From Antedon mediterranea (lineage: Eukaryota; Echinodermata; Crinoidea; Comatulida; Antedonidae): a stretch of 64,000 nt of DNA. The DNA is taken from assembly GCF_964355755.1 (NCBI RefSeq), contig NC_092671.1:24133070-24197069 (forward strand), written 5' to 3'. Shown in pieces: positions 26,901-38,900 of the stretch (the first letter of the stretch is position 1; every line of letters starts with the position of its first letter). The notes under the pieces are model-generated. The model ran no database searches and was not told the origin of the DNA. It worked only from the letters and a program-made list of their open reading frames with translations. The translations under genes and the position numbers were made by a program.

Positions 26901-29900
26901 TATGCATGGGCTCAAAAAATTGGCCGCATATGATAATCAACTCACTTAGAAAGAAATAAACAAGCCAATAAGATGTTCATACATAATTCATTAGCAAGCG
27001 CGTTGCGTTATTAAATATGTAAAATTGAAAACTTTGACTGGAAGTCAAAGTTATTTTTTGAACAAAAAAACGTCTGTAATTCAGTTAAATGGTTTTCAAA
27101 GGGACAATACATCTTTAATGACTCATAATAGTTATTCACTTTGACCAAATTTATTCATCTGAAAAAACTGTAATTTAATGATGATGCACCTACTTGGTGT
27201 GCTATCGTGAAGTGAATTATATGGTTTAATGCTTGTAAAGTAATATAAATTGTTAATAAAGTGAAAGTGTTTTTGGACATTATATGTTGTGTTTCCTTGT
27301 ACTTCATACCATGACTTCAACACCATACAGTATTAAGGAGGTAGATATTTTTAAATGTGTGTGTGTGATCTCCTACCTTCAAGTACTCATCCTTCATTGT
27401 ACTGTATAATATTTAGTACTTTACATTAAATTTGTTTAGGGGAATCTTACACAAGCTTGGACTATCAATATAGGATTTCTAAACAGTTAATAAGCAGATT
27501 AATACCTGAAGTATGTGAGGCAATATAGTCTAAAAGATGAGTACTTGAAAGTAAGCGATCACTTACAAAAAACGCATTTCAAAATATTTTACTATCTCAA
27601 CACTTTATGATGTTGAAGTCATGGTATCAAAGAAAACAGTAATACATATAATCACTTTACTTTATTGACACATTCCATCAAAATAACATTGTTATAAATA
27701 GCAACAATTATGAATATATAATTTATTGCACTCCATAATGTTCTCAATACTTTAGTATATATTACTTTAAAATGAAATTAATATTTTTTAAATTAAAGAA
27801 GGGAATGGGGCTTTAACAGTACGATGGCTGCTCAACGTATCTTTACTGCTATGTGTCTCTTTTTGTGTTTTGCATCAACTATTGGTGTTATTAAACCTTG
27901 TCTATCGAATTTAAGTAGGACCCGGAACCCACATTTTAGTTTTCAGTGCAATACCTCTATACAAATATGTTATACTTTGGACGCAAATTTGGACCATTTG
28001 CTAGGCTCAACTTCTGCATTATGTTGCGAGTGCTCGCATGGTGTGGAGTGCACTGTAGCCCTGGATCGACTAAGGCAATGGGCTCAGTTCAGTACCTTGT
28101 TTACTAGGCCTAGGTGGTCTATTTTAGCATTTGCCTATCTAACAAAGCCTAAAGGTAAACGAAAACATGCTATTAAATACAGTGGAGCTAGGGTTCCTTA
28201 CTATTCAAGTTATTATTGTTCATCAAGTTTTCAGCCGGAACTTTCCTTATGCGGTGATATTGAACAAAATCCAGGCCCCGCAGAGGAAAACAAGGACAGG
28301 GCTAGAGATAACACAAACACAAGTAATAACAGTAATAATCCAACATTTTATTACCAAAATATAAGAAGCCTTAAAAACAAGATGGACACATATCATTCTG
28401 AACTAAATGTGCACCTCATTAATAATACGTTCGACTTTGTTGCATTTACCGAGACTTGGCTAAATTCAACGGTTCTTGACTCCGAACTTTACTGTGATGG
28501 TTTTACAATTCATAGAAGGGACAGGAACGATGGCAGAAGAGGTGGTGGTGTTCTTTTCCTAGCTTCTAATCAGTATAAGTCTCGACGTCTGGAGCACCTT
28601 GAGAAACCAAATATTGAAATCCTCTGGGTTGAAATTAAGCTAAGCAAGACAAAACGAGTGCTGGTTGCTGTTATTTACAGGCCACCCAACAGCGGAAGAG
28701 ATGTCATGTTGCAACTAGCGCAATCAGTTGAAGATGCATCAGCCATGTATTCAAGGCATCATATTGTTCTTATTGGAGATCTGAATCTTTCTGAAATCAC
28801 GTGGACCAATGATGGATCTGGAACTGCACCTGCTAACTCATTGGGTGAACTTTTTATTGACTGTTTTATTAATGGACATAATTTGTTTCAGTGCAATGTC
28901 AATCCAACGTGCAATAATAATGTTTTAGATTTAATTTTGTGTAATAATTCAATTGATTTAATCTCGGATATTTCTGCTGGTCAGAATATTTTTGAATCTG
29001 ATCATTCTTCAATTTCATTTATTCTTAAAATTTCAATTCAAAAACACTTTTCTAGGGATTCAAGACAACTATATTGTTTCAAGGCTGTAAATAATGATGA
29101 TCTTTTAAATGCTTTTAATGTTATACCTTTTGATTTAATCCATATGTGCAATCATATTAACGATAGTGTTTCTCTTTTTTATGATTTAGTCGATGCTGCT
29201 CTCCGTGATCTTGTGCCTATTGTTAGACCTAAAAGAAAAATGCCGCCATGGTTTGATAATGAAGTTAGAGTCGCTCTTAAAAACAAAGAGAAATGTTTTC
29301 GTATCTCTAAACGACTTAATACACATGAATCAAAACATGCTTTTTCCGTTGCCAGAAAAGAATTTAAAGTCCTTATGAAACTTAAATATAAAAGTTATAT
29401 GCAATCACTCTCTGGGAATCTTAAGGCAAATCCCAAACGCTTCTGGTCGTGGATAAAGACCAAAACTAAATCGTCTTCTTATCCGTCGGTTATGTCGCAT
29501 GGGCACAAGGTCGCGGAGACAACTAATGATAAGGCTGCTTTATTTAACAGTTATTTTCATTCAGTTTTTAGATCTGGACCTTCTGTGACTGATGAACACC
29601 AACGTCTGCCTGAGGCTTCTGTCGGCATTCTCAATGCTCCAATTATTCAATCTGAAATTGTTAACTCGTTACTGTCATCCATTCAGACTCATAAAGGCAT
29701 CTGGATGTGATAATCTCAGTAACCATGTTCTTAAAGTTTGTTCTCGTCCTCTTTCTATTCCTATTTCGTTCCTCTTTAATAAATCTCTTCAAACCGGTAA
29801 ATTTCCTTCCGTTTGGAAACGTTCCAATATTGTTCCTATTCATAAGGGGGGGACCAAGAAATTGATTTCTAACTATAGACCTATCTCTCTGTTGCCTACC

Positions 29901-32900
29901 ATTTCTAAATTGTTTGAAAAAATTGTTTTTAACCATATTTCGACTCATGTTTCTCCTGCCATTGCTTCCTGTCAGCATGGCTTTGTAACTGGTAGGTCAT
30001 GTGAAACAAACCTTGCCACCCTGTTGACCACAGTTTACGAAGCCATTGATGACAGGAAGCAATGTGATATTATTTACACTGACTTTTCTAAGGCGTTTGA
30101 TCTTGTTCCTCATAATTTACTCTTATTAAAATTACAACGTTTTGGTTTTCATAATGATTTTATCTCCTGGTTTTGTAGTTATCTTAATGGTAGGTTCCAG
30201 AGAGTGGTCATTGAGGGTATATCCTCTGAATGGCTTCCTATTCAGTCCGGTGTCCCTCAGGGATCGATTCTTGGTCCTCTCCTTTTCAATCTTTTTGTCA
30301 ATGATATCCCAAAACCCTTCACCCACTCCAGATGTCTTATGTTTGCTGATGATGTTAAGCTATACAGAATTATTGGTAGTGTTGAGGATGCTGACAGGCT
30401 TCAGGTGGATTTGGACAAGCTATGTTATTGGGCTGCTTTATGGGGTATGTCCCTCAATCCAGTAAAGTGCAATATTTTAACTATTACTTTGAAAAAGAAC
30501 ATTTTATTTTATAATTATTTAATTAATGACAATCCCATTAATAGGGTGCAATCGCAAAAAGATCTTGGTGTTTTTATTGATAGTTCCCTTTGTTTTTCTT
30601 TTCATATTGATTATCTTGTTGGCAAGTGCAATAGACTGCTTGGGCTGATGTGGCGTAATTGTAAACATTTTGACAGGCAAACCAAAATCCACCTTTATTA
30701 TTCAATTATCCATCCCATTCTCAACTTCAGTTCTGTTATTTTTAATTCTATTTCGAAAACTCAGTCTACGCCACAACCAGAATCCTGACTTTCATTTCCA
30801 TGTCCGATCTCCTGAGTCTCGTAGAACCTTTTTTGATCTTGTTTTTTTTGTATAAATGTATTAATTCTTTATTTGACTATAACTTAGTTAGTAATTTTTA
30901 TCTTAGAGTCCCTAGTCGTCGTCTTAGAAGAAATACTACTTTTCATATTCCTTTTAGTAGAGTTAATGTTTTAAAAAATGGTTTTATTAGTAGATTAAGT
31001 CAAACTTACAATTCTTTTACTTTAAGAAACCCTGAGTTAGATATTTTTAGTAATAATTTCCGTAAGTTTCGTAACATTGTTAGTAGTTTAGTTTAATGTT
31101 TGTTATTGTATATGTTCGTGTTTGTCTGTGTTCCCTCCTGTAAGTGGTGAACCATGAGCTCACTGTTGGTTGGGAAATGAATAAATAATAAATAAATAAA
31201 TAAAATAAATATAGTGCATTGTTTACTTCTGCCAAGGAGGTATATGTAATCGGTAGCGTGTGTTTGTTTGTTTGTTACTTGGCAAAATTCTTTTTGCCAA
31301 GTATAGTATTTACTTTGTTTGTGTGTTTGTTTGTTTGTTAGCACGATAGCGCCTACAGTTTTCTAGTTATCGTTCTGAATTTTTGGGTGTAGATAGGTAT
31401 ATACTTTCAGACCATGCCTATTGAAAATCAACAAAATTGGTTTATTAATAACTTCACAAATAACTAAAATGATATTATTTTCAAAAGCCGGCAAGCAGTC
31501 TTAAAGTAACAAGTGTACTGAAATTGCATTTTCTCGAGAACTACTTGTCCAAAAAACCTAATTTTTGGACAAGAGGCAAGGGTTATAATTAGTTATCCGC
31601 ACATGGCAGTGTGCGGATAACTCCTTGTTATTGTATGGGATCTTTTTTTTCTTTTTCTGTATTATTCTTCTGTCTTTCTTCCTTTTTTTGTGAGCCCTGT
31701 TTCTCTAAAATGTGTAAACAGAACATATCATAAGTTTGTCAACATATAGATATTTACGTGAAGTTGTGCACCTCCTATTTTTGAAAAACGTCACAGTTGC
31801 GCAACGTGACTTGCGCGCAATTTTATGAATTTAAATGATTGATCATAGATTAAAAACCAAAAGTCATTTTGTATTGAGACTTGGTGAAAATTAATCTGTG
31901 GATTAAAAATGGCATGTTTCACACAAAGTTACACGCGCACGCGCATTTAAAATTTTAAAATGCGAAAAATCAATTTCTAATCAACTGTCTACGCGTTTCT
32001 TGTCATTTTGAGCATGTCAAAAATTCCCACACGTGCGCAAATTTTTACACGCGAGGGGCGCACGTAGCGTTAAAAACATACTTTTTTCGTGTGATTTATG
32101 TTTTTCCAGCCTTTTCTAGTAATTTTACCAACTTTTAAACAATTTCGACTTAAAATTACGTCATACGAGCATGTCGAATTGGATAATTTGCGCGCGTATT
32201 TCATCAAAAAGCTAAAAAAATCGTCAAAATTATGCCTTTTTTTAAACAGTCGTAGTTTCTAAACTAAACGGTGAAAGTTATTTTTATTACATATTCTGGA
32301 AGTTGATGAGTTGTAGATATCAAATCATACATTAATATGGCTAACAGGACATTGTGACGTCATCGTATGGCCACGCGAATATAAAATATAGGATTTTTGT
32401 CTCTTTCGTTATTGCTCATCACATTCAATGGAGCGCATCACGCTTATCCGTATTCCATTTTCTCCGAGATTTTAATATTGTCTTGGTCAATCAACTAACT
32501 TTCGCATGAGTTAAAAATATTTTAATTTTTGTAACGTCATCATGCCTAAAAATGTTAATTACGTGGGTCATTAATTTCATCTTTACAGTAAATTTTAATC
32601 TGTTATCGCTCGTAAGAATAAAATGGGATAATCACGATTAAAATGTTTTCTGGAAGCTATTGGATTGTAGATACGAAATCATGTAAACATTTTGCCAATC
32701 GGATGTTGTGACATCATCATATGGCCAGTTAAATAAAAAAAGTCGTATTTTCATCTTTTGCGTCATAGTTCATTACATTTAAAAGAGCGCGCATCAATAT
32801 TTCACGTGTTCAAATTTCTTCTACACGTTAATATGTTGTTGTTGAGATAATTTCCTTCCGAAATTGCTACATTCGCGTTTCATTTTGAAACTGTCAATAT

Positions 32901-35900
32901 AATTTCACCTATTCTACACTGGATGTGATATGTATACAGATTATACTGTGTATACTATATGACACAAAATAACAGAATTCAGCAATAACAACATATCATA
33001 TTCTTCAGTTCAGGTCACAATGCCATAATCTTTTTCCGTGTGCAATATTCCAACGTATGACGTGCACGTGGCGTTTGTCGTGCAGATAACTAACTCGTCA
33101 AAGTGACCAGTTTCATGTCTAGTTTGTGATTTGTAATTTCAAAACATAATTTGATTTAATGTAACAGCTTTTTAATACGAGTAGTTTAGAAAAAGCTATT
33201 TCTTTTAAAATCCACCCGTTTGTTTTTCGCGTCGCTGTTCCATTGTTAGTCAAATGAGACTATTGTTAGTTGATAATTATTAGTTATCCGCTTGGTATAC
33301 CAAGCGGATAACTCCTTGTTATTGTATGAGATCAACAGTTTTTTTGGTTATCCGCAACTTTTTAAGTTGCAGATAACCCTTGTTATTGTAAATATCTTTT
33401 TTTTTCATCTTTATTCTTATTGGTTATCCGCAACTTAGTTGCAGGATAACCCATGTGATTGTAAATATATTTTTTTTTCATCATTAGTTATCCGCATTGA
33501 GCGGATAACTCCTTGTAACTGTCCTGTTACTTTTTTTTTTCTTTCCTTCTCCCCCATTTTTGTGTCTCACGTATCTCAAAAACTTGTAAACATAACATGT
33601 TATAACTTTGTCAGCATGAGGGCATTCACGTGAAGTTGTGCACCTCCTATTTTTGAATGATGTCAGAGTTGCGCAACATGACTTACGCGCGATTTTATGA
33701 ATTTCACATATTTAACATAGGTCAAAAACCAAATAACATTTTAAATTGAAACTTTGCAAAAGTTTAATTTATATCATGCGCTAACTTTTTGTTGAAAAAA
33801 AATGCGTGTTTTACAAAAAGTTACGCGCGTACGCGCATTTAAAATTTCAAAATGCGCAAAATTAATTTCTAATCAACTTTCTACGCGTTTCATGTCATTT
33901 TGAGCATGTCAAAAATTCCCAGGCGCGCGCAAATTTTTACGCGCGCGGAGCACACGTACCGTTAAAAACAGATTTTTTTCGTGTGATTTATGTTTTTTCA
34001 GCCTTTTCTAGTAATTTTACCAACTTTTAAACAATTTCGACTTCAAATTACGTCATACGGGCACGCCGAATTGGATAATTTATGTGCATTTTTGAAGAAA
34101 AGGTTCAAAAATTTGCAAAAATTTGTCAAAATTATACCTTTTTTTAAACAGTCGTAGTTTCTAAACTAAACGGTAAAAGTTATTTTTATTACGTATTTTG
34201 GAAGATGATGAGTTGTAGATCATGTATCATGCATCAATACGGCTAACCGGACATTGTGACGTCATCGTATGGCCATGCGAATATAAAAAATAGGATTTTT
34301 GTATCTTTCGTCATAGTGCCTCAAATTTAATAGAGCGCATCTCCACTTATCTGTTTTCGATTTAAACCCAGATTTTGATATTTTCTAGGTCAATCAACTA
34401 TCTTTCGCATGAGTTAAAAATATTTTAATTTTTATGACGTCATCATGCCAAAAATGTAAATAACGTGGGTCACTTATTTTCATCTTTACAGTAAATTTCA
34501 ATCTGTTATACTAGTACAGGAAAGATATGCTCAGAATCAGTAAAAGGTTGAAAAAATTGCAACAGAATTTTTTTCACCACAATGCATTTCTATAAGGTCT
34601 GCAGCTGCCTGGCGATCTGTTATTTTGTCGCGATGTTATTTTTGACGGCAAAAAGTATATTAAAACATTCCGAATGTGACCCTATCATGTTTCACAGTGT
34701 AATAATGTGATTATGAGACTTAATACTAAAATGTCAAATCTAACGAGATTTGAGAAAGATGTGGCTATATATTCAATAAAGCTAGGCCTAGGCCTACTAG
34801 AGTGTAGGTATGTACCGAGTGTTGACAAAGTGCGAGGCAGCGAGGCACGCGAGGCAAGCGCGGCATGCCAAATATTTGTGCGAGGCATATCATTTTATCA
34901 TTTCCAAAAGTGCGAGGCATGCGAGGCATATAGTTTACAATTTCAAAAAGGTGCGAGGCATATCTTAACGTGCTATTATGCTATATTATAGGCCTAATAA
35001 TCAAATAATATTTTGTCACACCCCTGCGCCTAGATCCGGTAGACCCGAGAGATGGAAAATCTCTCTGTACTATTTAGCAGGTAGCGGAATGATTCAGCCC
35101 CCAGCTCAGAGGATTGTGGTGCATTCCCCTCCTATAGCACGTGGTTTCAGCAGCAACGCACAGACTTCTCTCTGAGCGGCGTGCCAAAGACATTTTTGAC
35201 ATTCCATTCTCTAGGAACAACACGTGTACCTCTCTCGCAAATAAGGTGAACAGCGATTGCCAGGACAAGTTCAATAACTGGCGGTGAATAAAAGGTAACT
35301 GATATGGCGATCCAATAACATGCCGCAAAGAAAAAAATTGCGACAGAATTCTGGAGCGCGTGTGAAAAAAGACTTACGTCCGACAATTGTAATACTAGGC
35401 CTAAAATTAAACTTTAGCTAATATGCTTAGCCCTAACCTAGATAAGAGGCCTATGTAGAAAATAATTTAATCAATTTTGATATAATAATAATTGGTGTAA
35501 TATTTAATAATGATACACTATTCCTGTTTTAGTAAGCTAGGTATATTACGAACGATTTTTATTTATTGTTGTCCATGTACGTACTAATAAACCTGGCGCT
35601 AGTTTCCTTCGCTTGTATTTTTACTCCAAATTTGATAACTAACTTTATCGTGTGAATACCACACCTTAGAAGTATACCTCATGAGTACTTTAATGAAAGA
35701 ATCACATAAAAAGTAACAAATAAATCCTTAAATTAATGATTTTACAGGCGTGTTTCTCGCACACTGTTCGCGAATTTCACTTATTCAATGTTCAATATTT
35801 TTGTTTCTATGGAGCGCCAAAAGAGCAACGATAATAGAGGACTAAAACTCAGTGGAATGCGTCAATTTCTCAAGCATTTATTGGTGAAAAACACGTTTTT

Positions 35901-38900
35901 ATATTTGTTAATTTGTCAATAAAAATGCTGTAATATGTTACTGCTGATACTGTTCTGTTTTCAAAGAATAATAATCGATCCTAAATCAACATCACTACCT
36001 AGTCTAGACCTAGGACATCCTACTAAGGATATTATGATGAATTATTCTATTTTATTCTTTAAAAGGTTACCGAAACCGTGTACATTATCAACAGTACACC
36101 GGTGAACAGTAACATTTTTCCTTACTGACAGTGACAAAATCTATTGAAATTGTACTTGATTTTCACCAAATAATGCGTTAAATATAAATGGATTCCACAG
36201 AGTTTTTAGCCCTCTAATTAATTTTGCTCTTTTGGCGTTCCATAGAAACCAAAATATTGAACATTGAGTGTGCGAAATGCGAGAAAAACAACGTCTGTAA
36301 AATCACCAATTTAATGGATTTATTGTTACTTTTATGTGATTTTTCTTCATTAAAGTAGGCCTACTAATTCTAAGCTGTGGTATTCAGGATAAAGTTGGTT
36401 AAAATACAAGGCAGGTGCAAAAGGAAACTAGCCTAGCGGGCCTAGGCCTAGGCTACTTCAATTTTGGTGATTTCCTGCCTTGCAATTTTGAGAAATGATA
36501 AAATGATGCCTCGCATTTTTTGATGATGGTAAAACGATGCCTCGCATAAATTTCTGACTTGCCTCGCATGCCTTCCCTGCCTCGCGTGCCTCGCACTTTG
36601 TTACTACCCGTATGTACCGATGCTGCTTGGGCTCCAGCTGCTAGGCTGACACTCAGCAGTGAAGTTTGTTCTGCTGTCACCCAACCTCGGCCTACCCATA
36701 TGGGCCATGATAGGGTGCCTGAATAGTTGCTTTTCAGTCAGGCCTAAGCTTTCACATCGCTTTACTACTCTTGTTCTGTATAGGATTTTGTGTTTCACAA
36801 TTCTAATGTGCGAGAAAACCCAGGAATGATAAATGGGGCGAAACGACCAAGAATTTTCAAACCCATGAATGCATATAGGCCTAGACAAAAAATTCAAGGC
36901 TAGCTAGGCTGAGCAGACGGCTTAGCTAGGCCTAGCTTAAAGTTAATAAACAATCTGATAAGATTATTATGCTGTTGTTGTACAGTGCAAATCATGAGGT
37001 TACAATACATGTAAATTATACCAGGAAGTTGCTCCCTGATTATACTGACATTTTTATCGGAAATATTAGGCCTAAACAAATCGTATAAAATGTATTCCCC
37101 ATTTTTCGACACATAATTTACTAAAAGGGAGACATTTTACCCATGCGTTCACCGGCGACTAAAACGCGTCAGTTGCTAAGTATAACGCGTTTCGCGACGT
37201 ATTGTAAACTAATAACCCCTAAGTTACTGAAAAAGTGTAATGTATTAAAAAACACTATTTTCTGACCGATTTTTTAGAAATGAGTTTTTGGAAAATATTT
37301 CCGTATTTTCCCGTTTTTTTTTATGTAATCACTTTCAATTAAACATACTTAAACATAATATAAGCTGAGAAAGTCTGAGTGTAGCTCCACTTTAAAGTAA
37401 CAAGTAAACTGAAATTGCATTTTCTCGAGAACTACTTGTCCAAAAAACTTCTTTTTTGTACAAGAGGCAAGAGTTATAATTTGTGATTTGTAATTTTGAA
37501 ACATAATTTAAATTGCACGTTTTTTTATGCGAGTAGTTTAAAAAACCTATTTCTTTTCAAATGCACTCGTTTGATTTTCGTTTTGCTGTTCTATTGTTAG
37601 TCAACTGAAGCTACTGTTAATTGAAAGGCTTGTTACATAACCATTACACCAAACTTGCATACACATGCTTGTAGTGAAATAAGCCTAAATCACAAACAGC
37701 ATTAAGACACACACAAATATATATATATATTTTTTTTAACTGGAGAAATCTTATGTAGGAGAATTTTACAGTAGGCGGAGGTATGCACTCTCGGAGTGGC
37801 TTTCTAGTTATTTATGTAATCTGATATTGTATATCTGATTTAAATTAGATTCAGTAGTATCTATCTATCTTGGCCTATATAAGCCCCATTTTATCTATCT
37901 GAAATTCAGCAATTAAAAACAATTAACAAGAACCCATAATATGAAGAATTTGAATTTGTTAGACAGTTTCATTGCAAGTTATATTACTTTTAAAACATTA
38001 AACCAGATCATTTAATTCACAATATCATACCAAGTAGGTGCATCACCAAAGCAAAACAAAGATATTTATCTGGGCACGATACATGCTGCTATTTACAGTG
38101 GCGGATCTAGCGGGGGGCGTGTGGGGCGTACGCCCCCCCTATTTTTTAAAGATTTTTTTTTTTTTTTTTTAAATTAAATAGATTTTAAAAACACGTATCG
38201 TTTCGACGGTCATTTTCATAGTGAAAATAGTACGTCGGAGCACATCGTCAGCTTGATCGCATTTCACCAAGCATGTACGTCGACATCCTTTGTGTACTAT
38301 CAATCTCTAGCGTTACCAACGATCATTCACAGTTAAGTGTAAAACTAAAAGGAGCAAGTTGATAAAAGCCACGTGGTGAGCTTGGTCGCGTTTTACTAAG
38401 CAGGTCGGCATCCTTTGTGATCGTCACTCCCGTTGTAGAGTAGCGGTACGTACCTCCGACGATCAATAGAGTTTATGAAGTCACATGGTCAGTGCTACAC
38501 TACGCGCCCATTTATTAAATACAATAAAAACAAAGGCTAGGACTGTAGTGCCTATGAAAATTATCCCGTTAGGCCTATATTTTATTAAAACATATTACTA
38601 TTAAAATATTAACAATGCTGCATGCAGCATTTCATGACCGGGCCTTGTAGTGTTTTATTTGCTTTTCCGTCGATGAGTCTCATAAACAAATCGCGATGAC
38701 AAAAGGGGTGTTTTGTTTTTTTCAAATCACTAAATATAATGTAATGATGATCGAGCCGGACCGCTAATTTTTAAACGATCGTTTAAACCAGGTCGTTGAA
38801 TATGCCGTGATTGTAATTGTCAAAAACATGATCGTCAGTCGATGGCTCGGAGTTTCGATAAATCTCGCGTCGCATGTGTTGCGTGGTGGTGGAAAACACT

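Larger units (their letters stand above)
23985..27320. mobile_element. PIF/Harbinger-type element, left inverted copy (intron 1)
   Basis: Terminal sequence AAAGCTTTGTCTACACTATC at 23985 is the inverted match of the end at 42562. Inverted similarity can be followed inward through the MADF exon, the 'ggaggaattatttaa'/'catggagaaataaag' block, the transposase and GATGCACCTACTTGG (about 27183) against 38020-38040. It carries a MADF exon on plus and a transposase on minus, convergent. The outer duplication is uncertain; TA flanks are possible at both ends. The inner end is not found. Confidence 0.7.
27824..31210 (+). mobile_element. CR1-like LINE with 2A peptide, copy 1 (intron 1)
   Basis: One long protein region: signal-peptide-like start, 2A peptide, APE-type endonuclease, reverse transcriptase and C-terminal domain, then a 3' tail of AATA/TAAA repeats (about 31177-31210). 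Two defects separate the coding into three frames: an extra A near 29693 and a frame change near 30780. The second copy at 52610-55382 lacks the first defect. It lies antisense to TFIP11, within intron 1. Confidence 0.9.

Noticed and set aside
29661-29978. Minus-strand frame over the LINE RT
   Set aside because: Shadow of the plus-strand RT. The same applies to 30132-30326 and 30142-30465.
34685-35386. Short frames around and inside the Mutator-like element
   Set aside because: No MULE transposase motifs. GCGAGGCA repeats create some of them.
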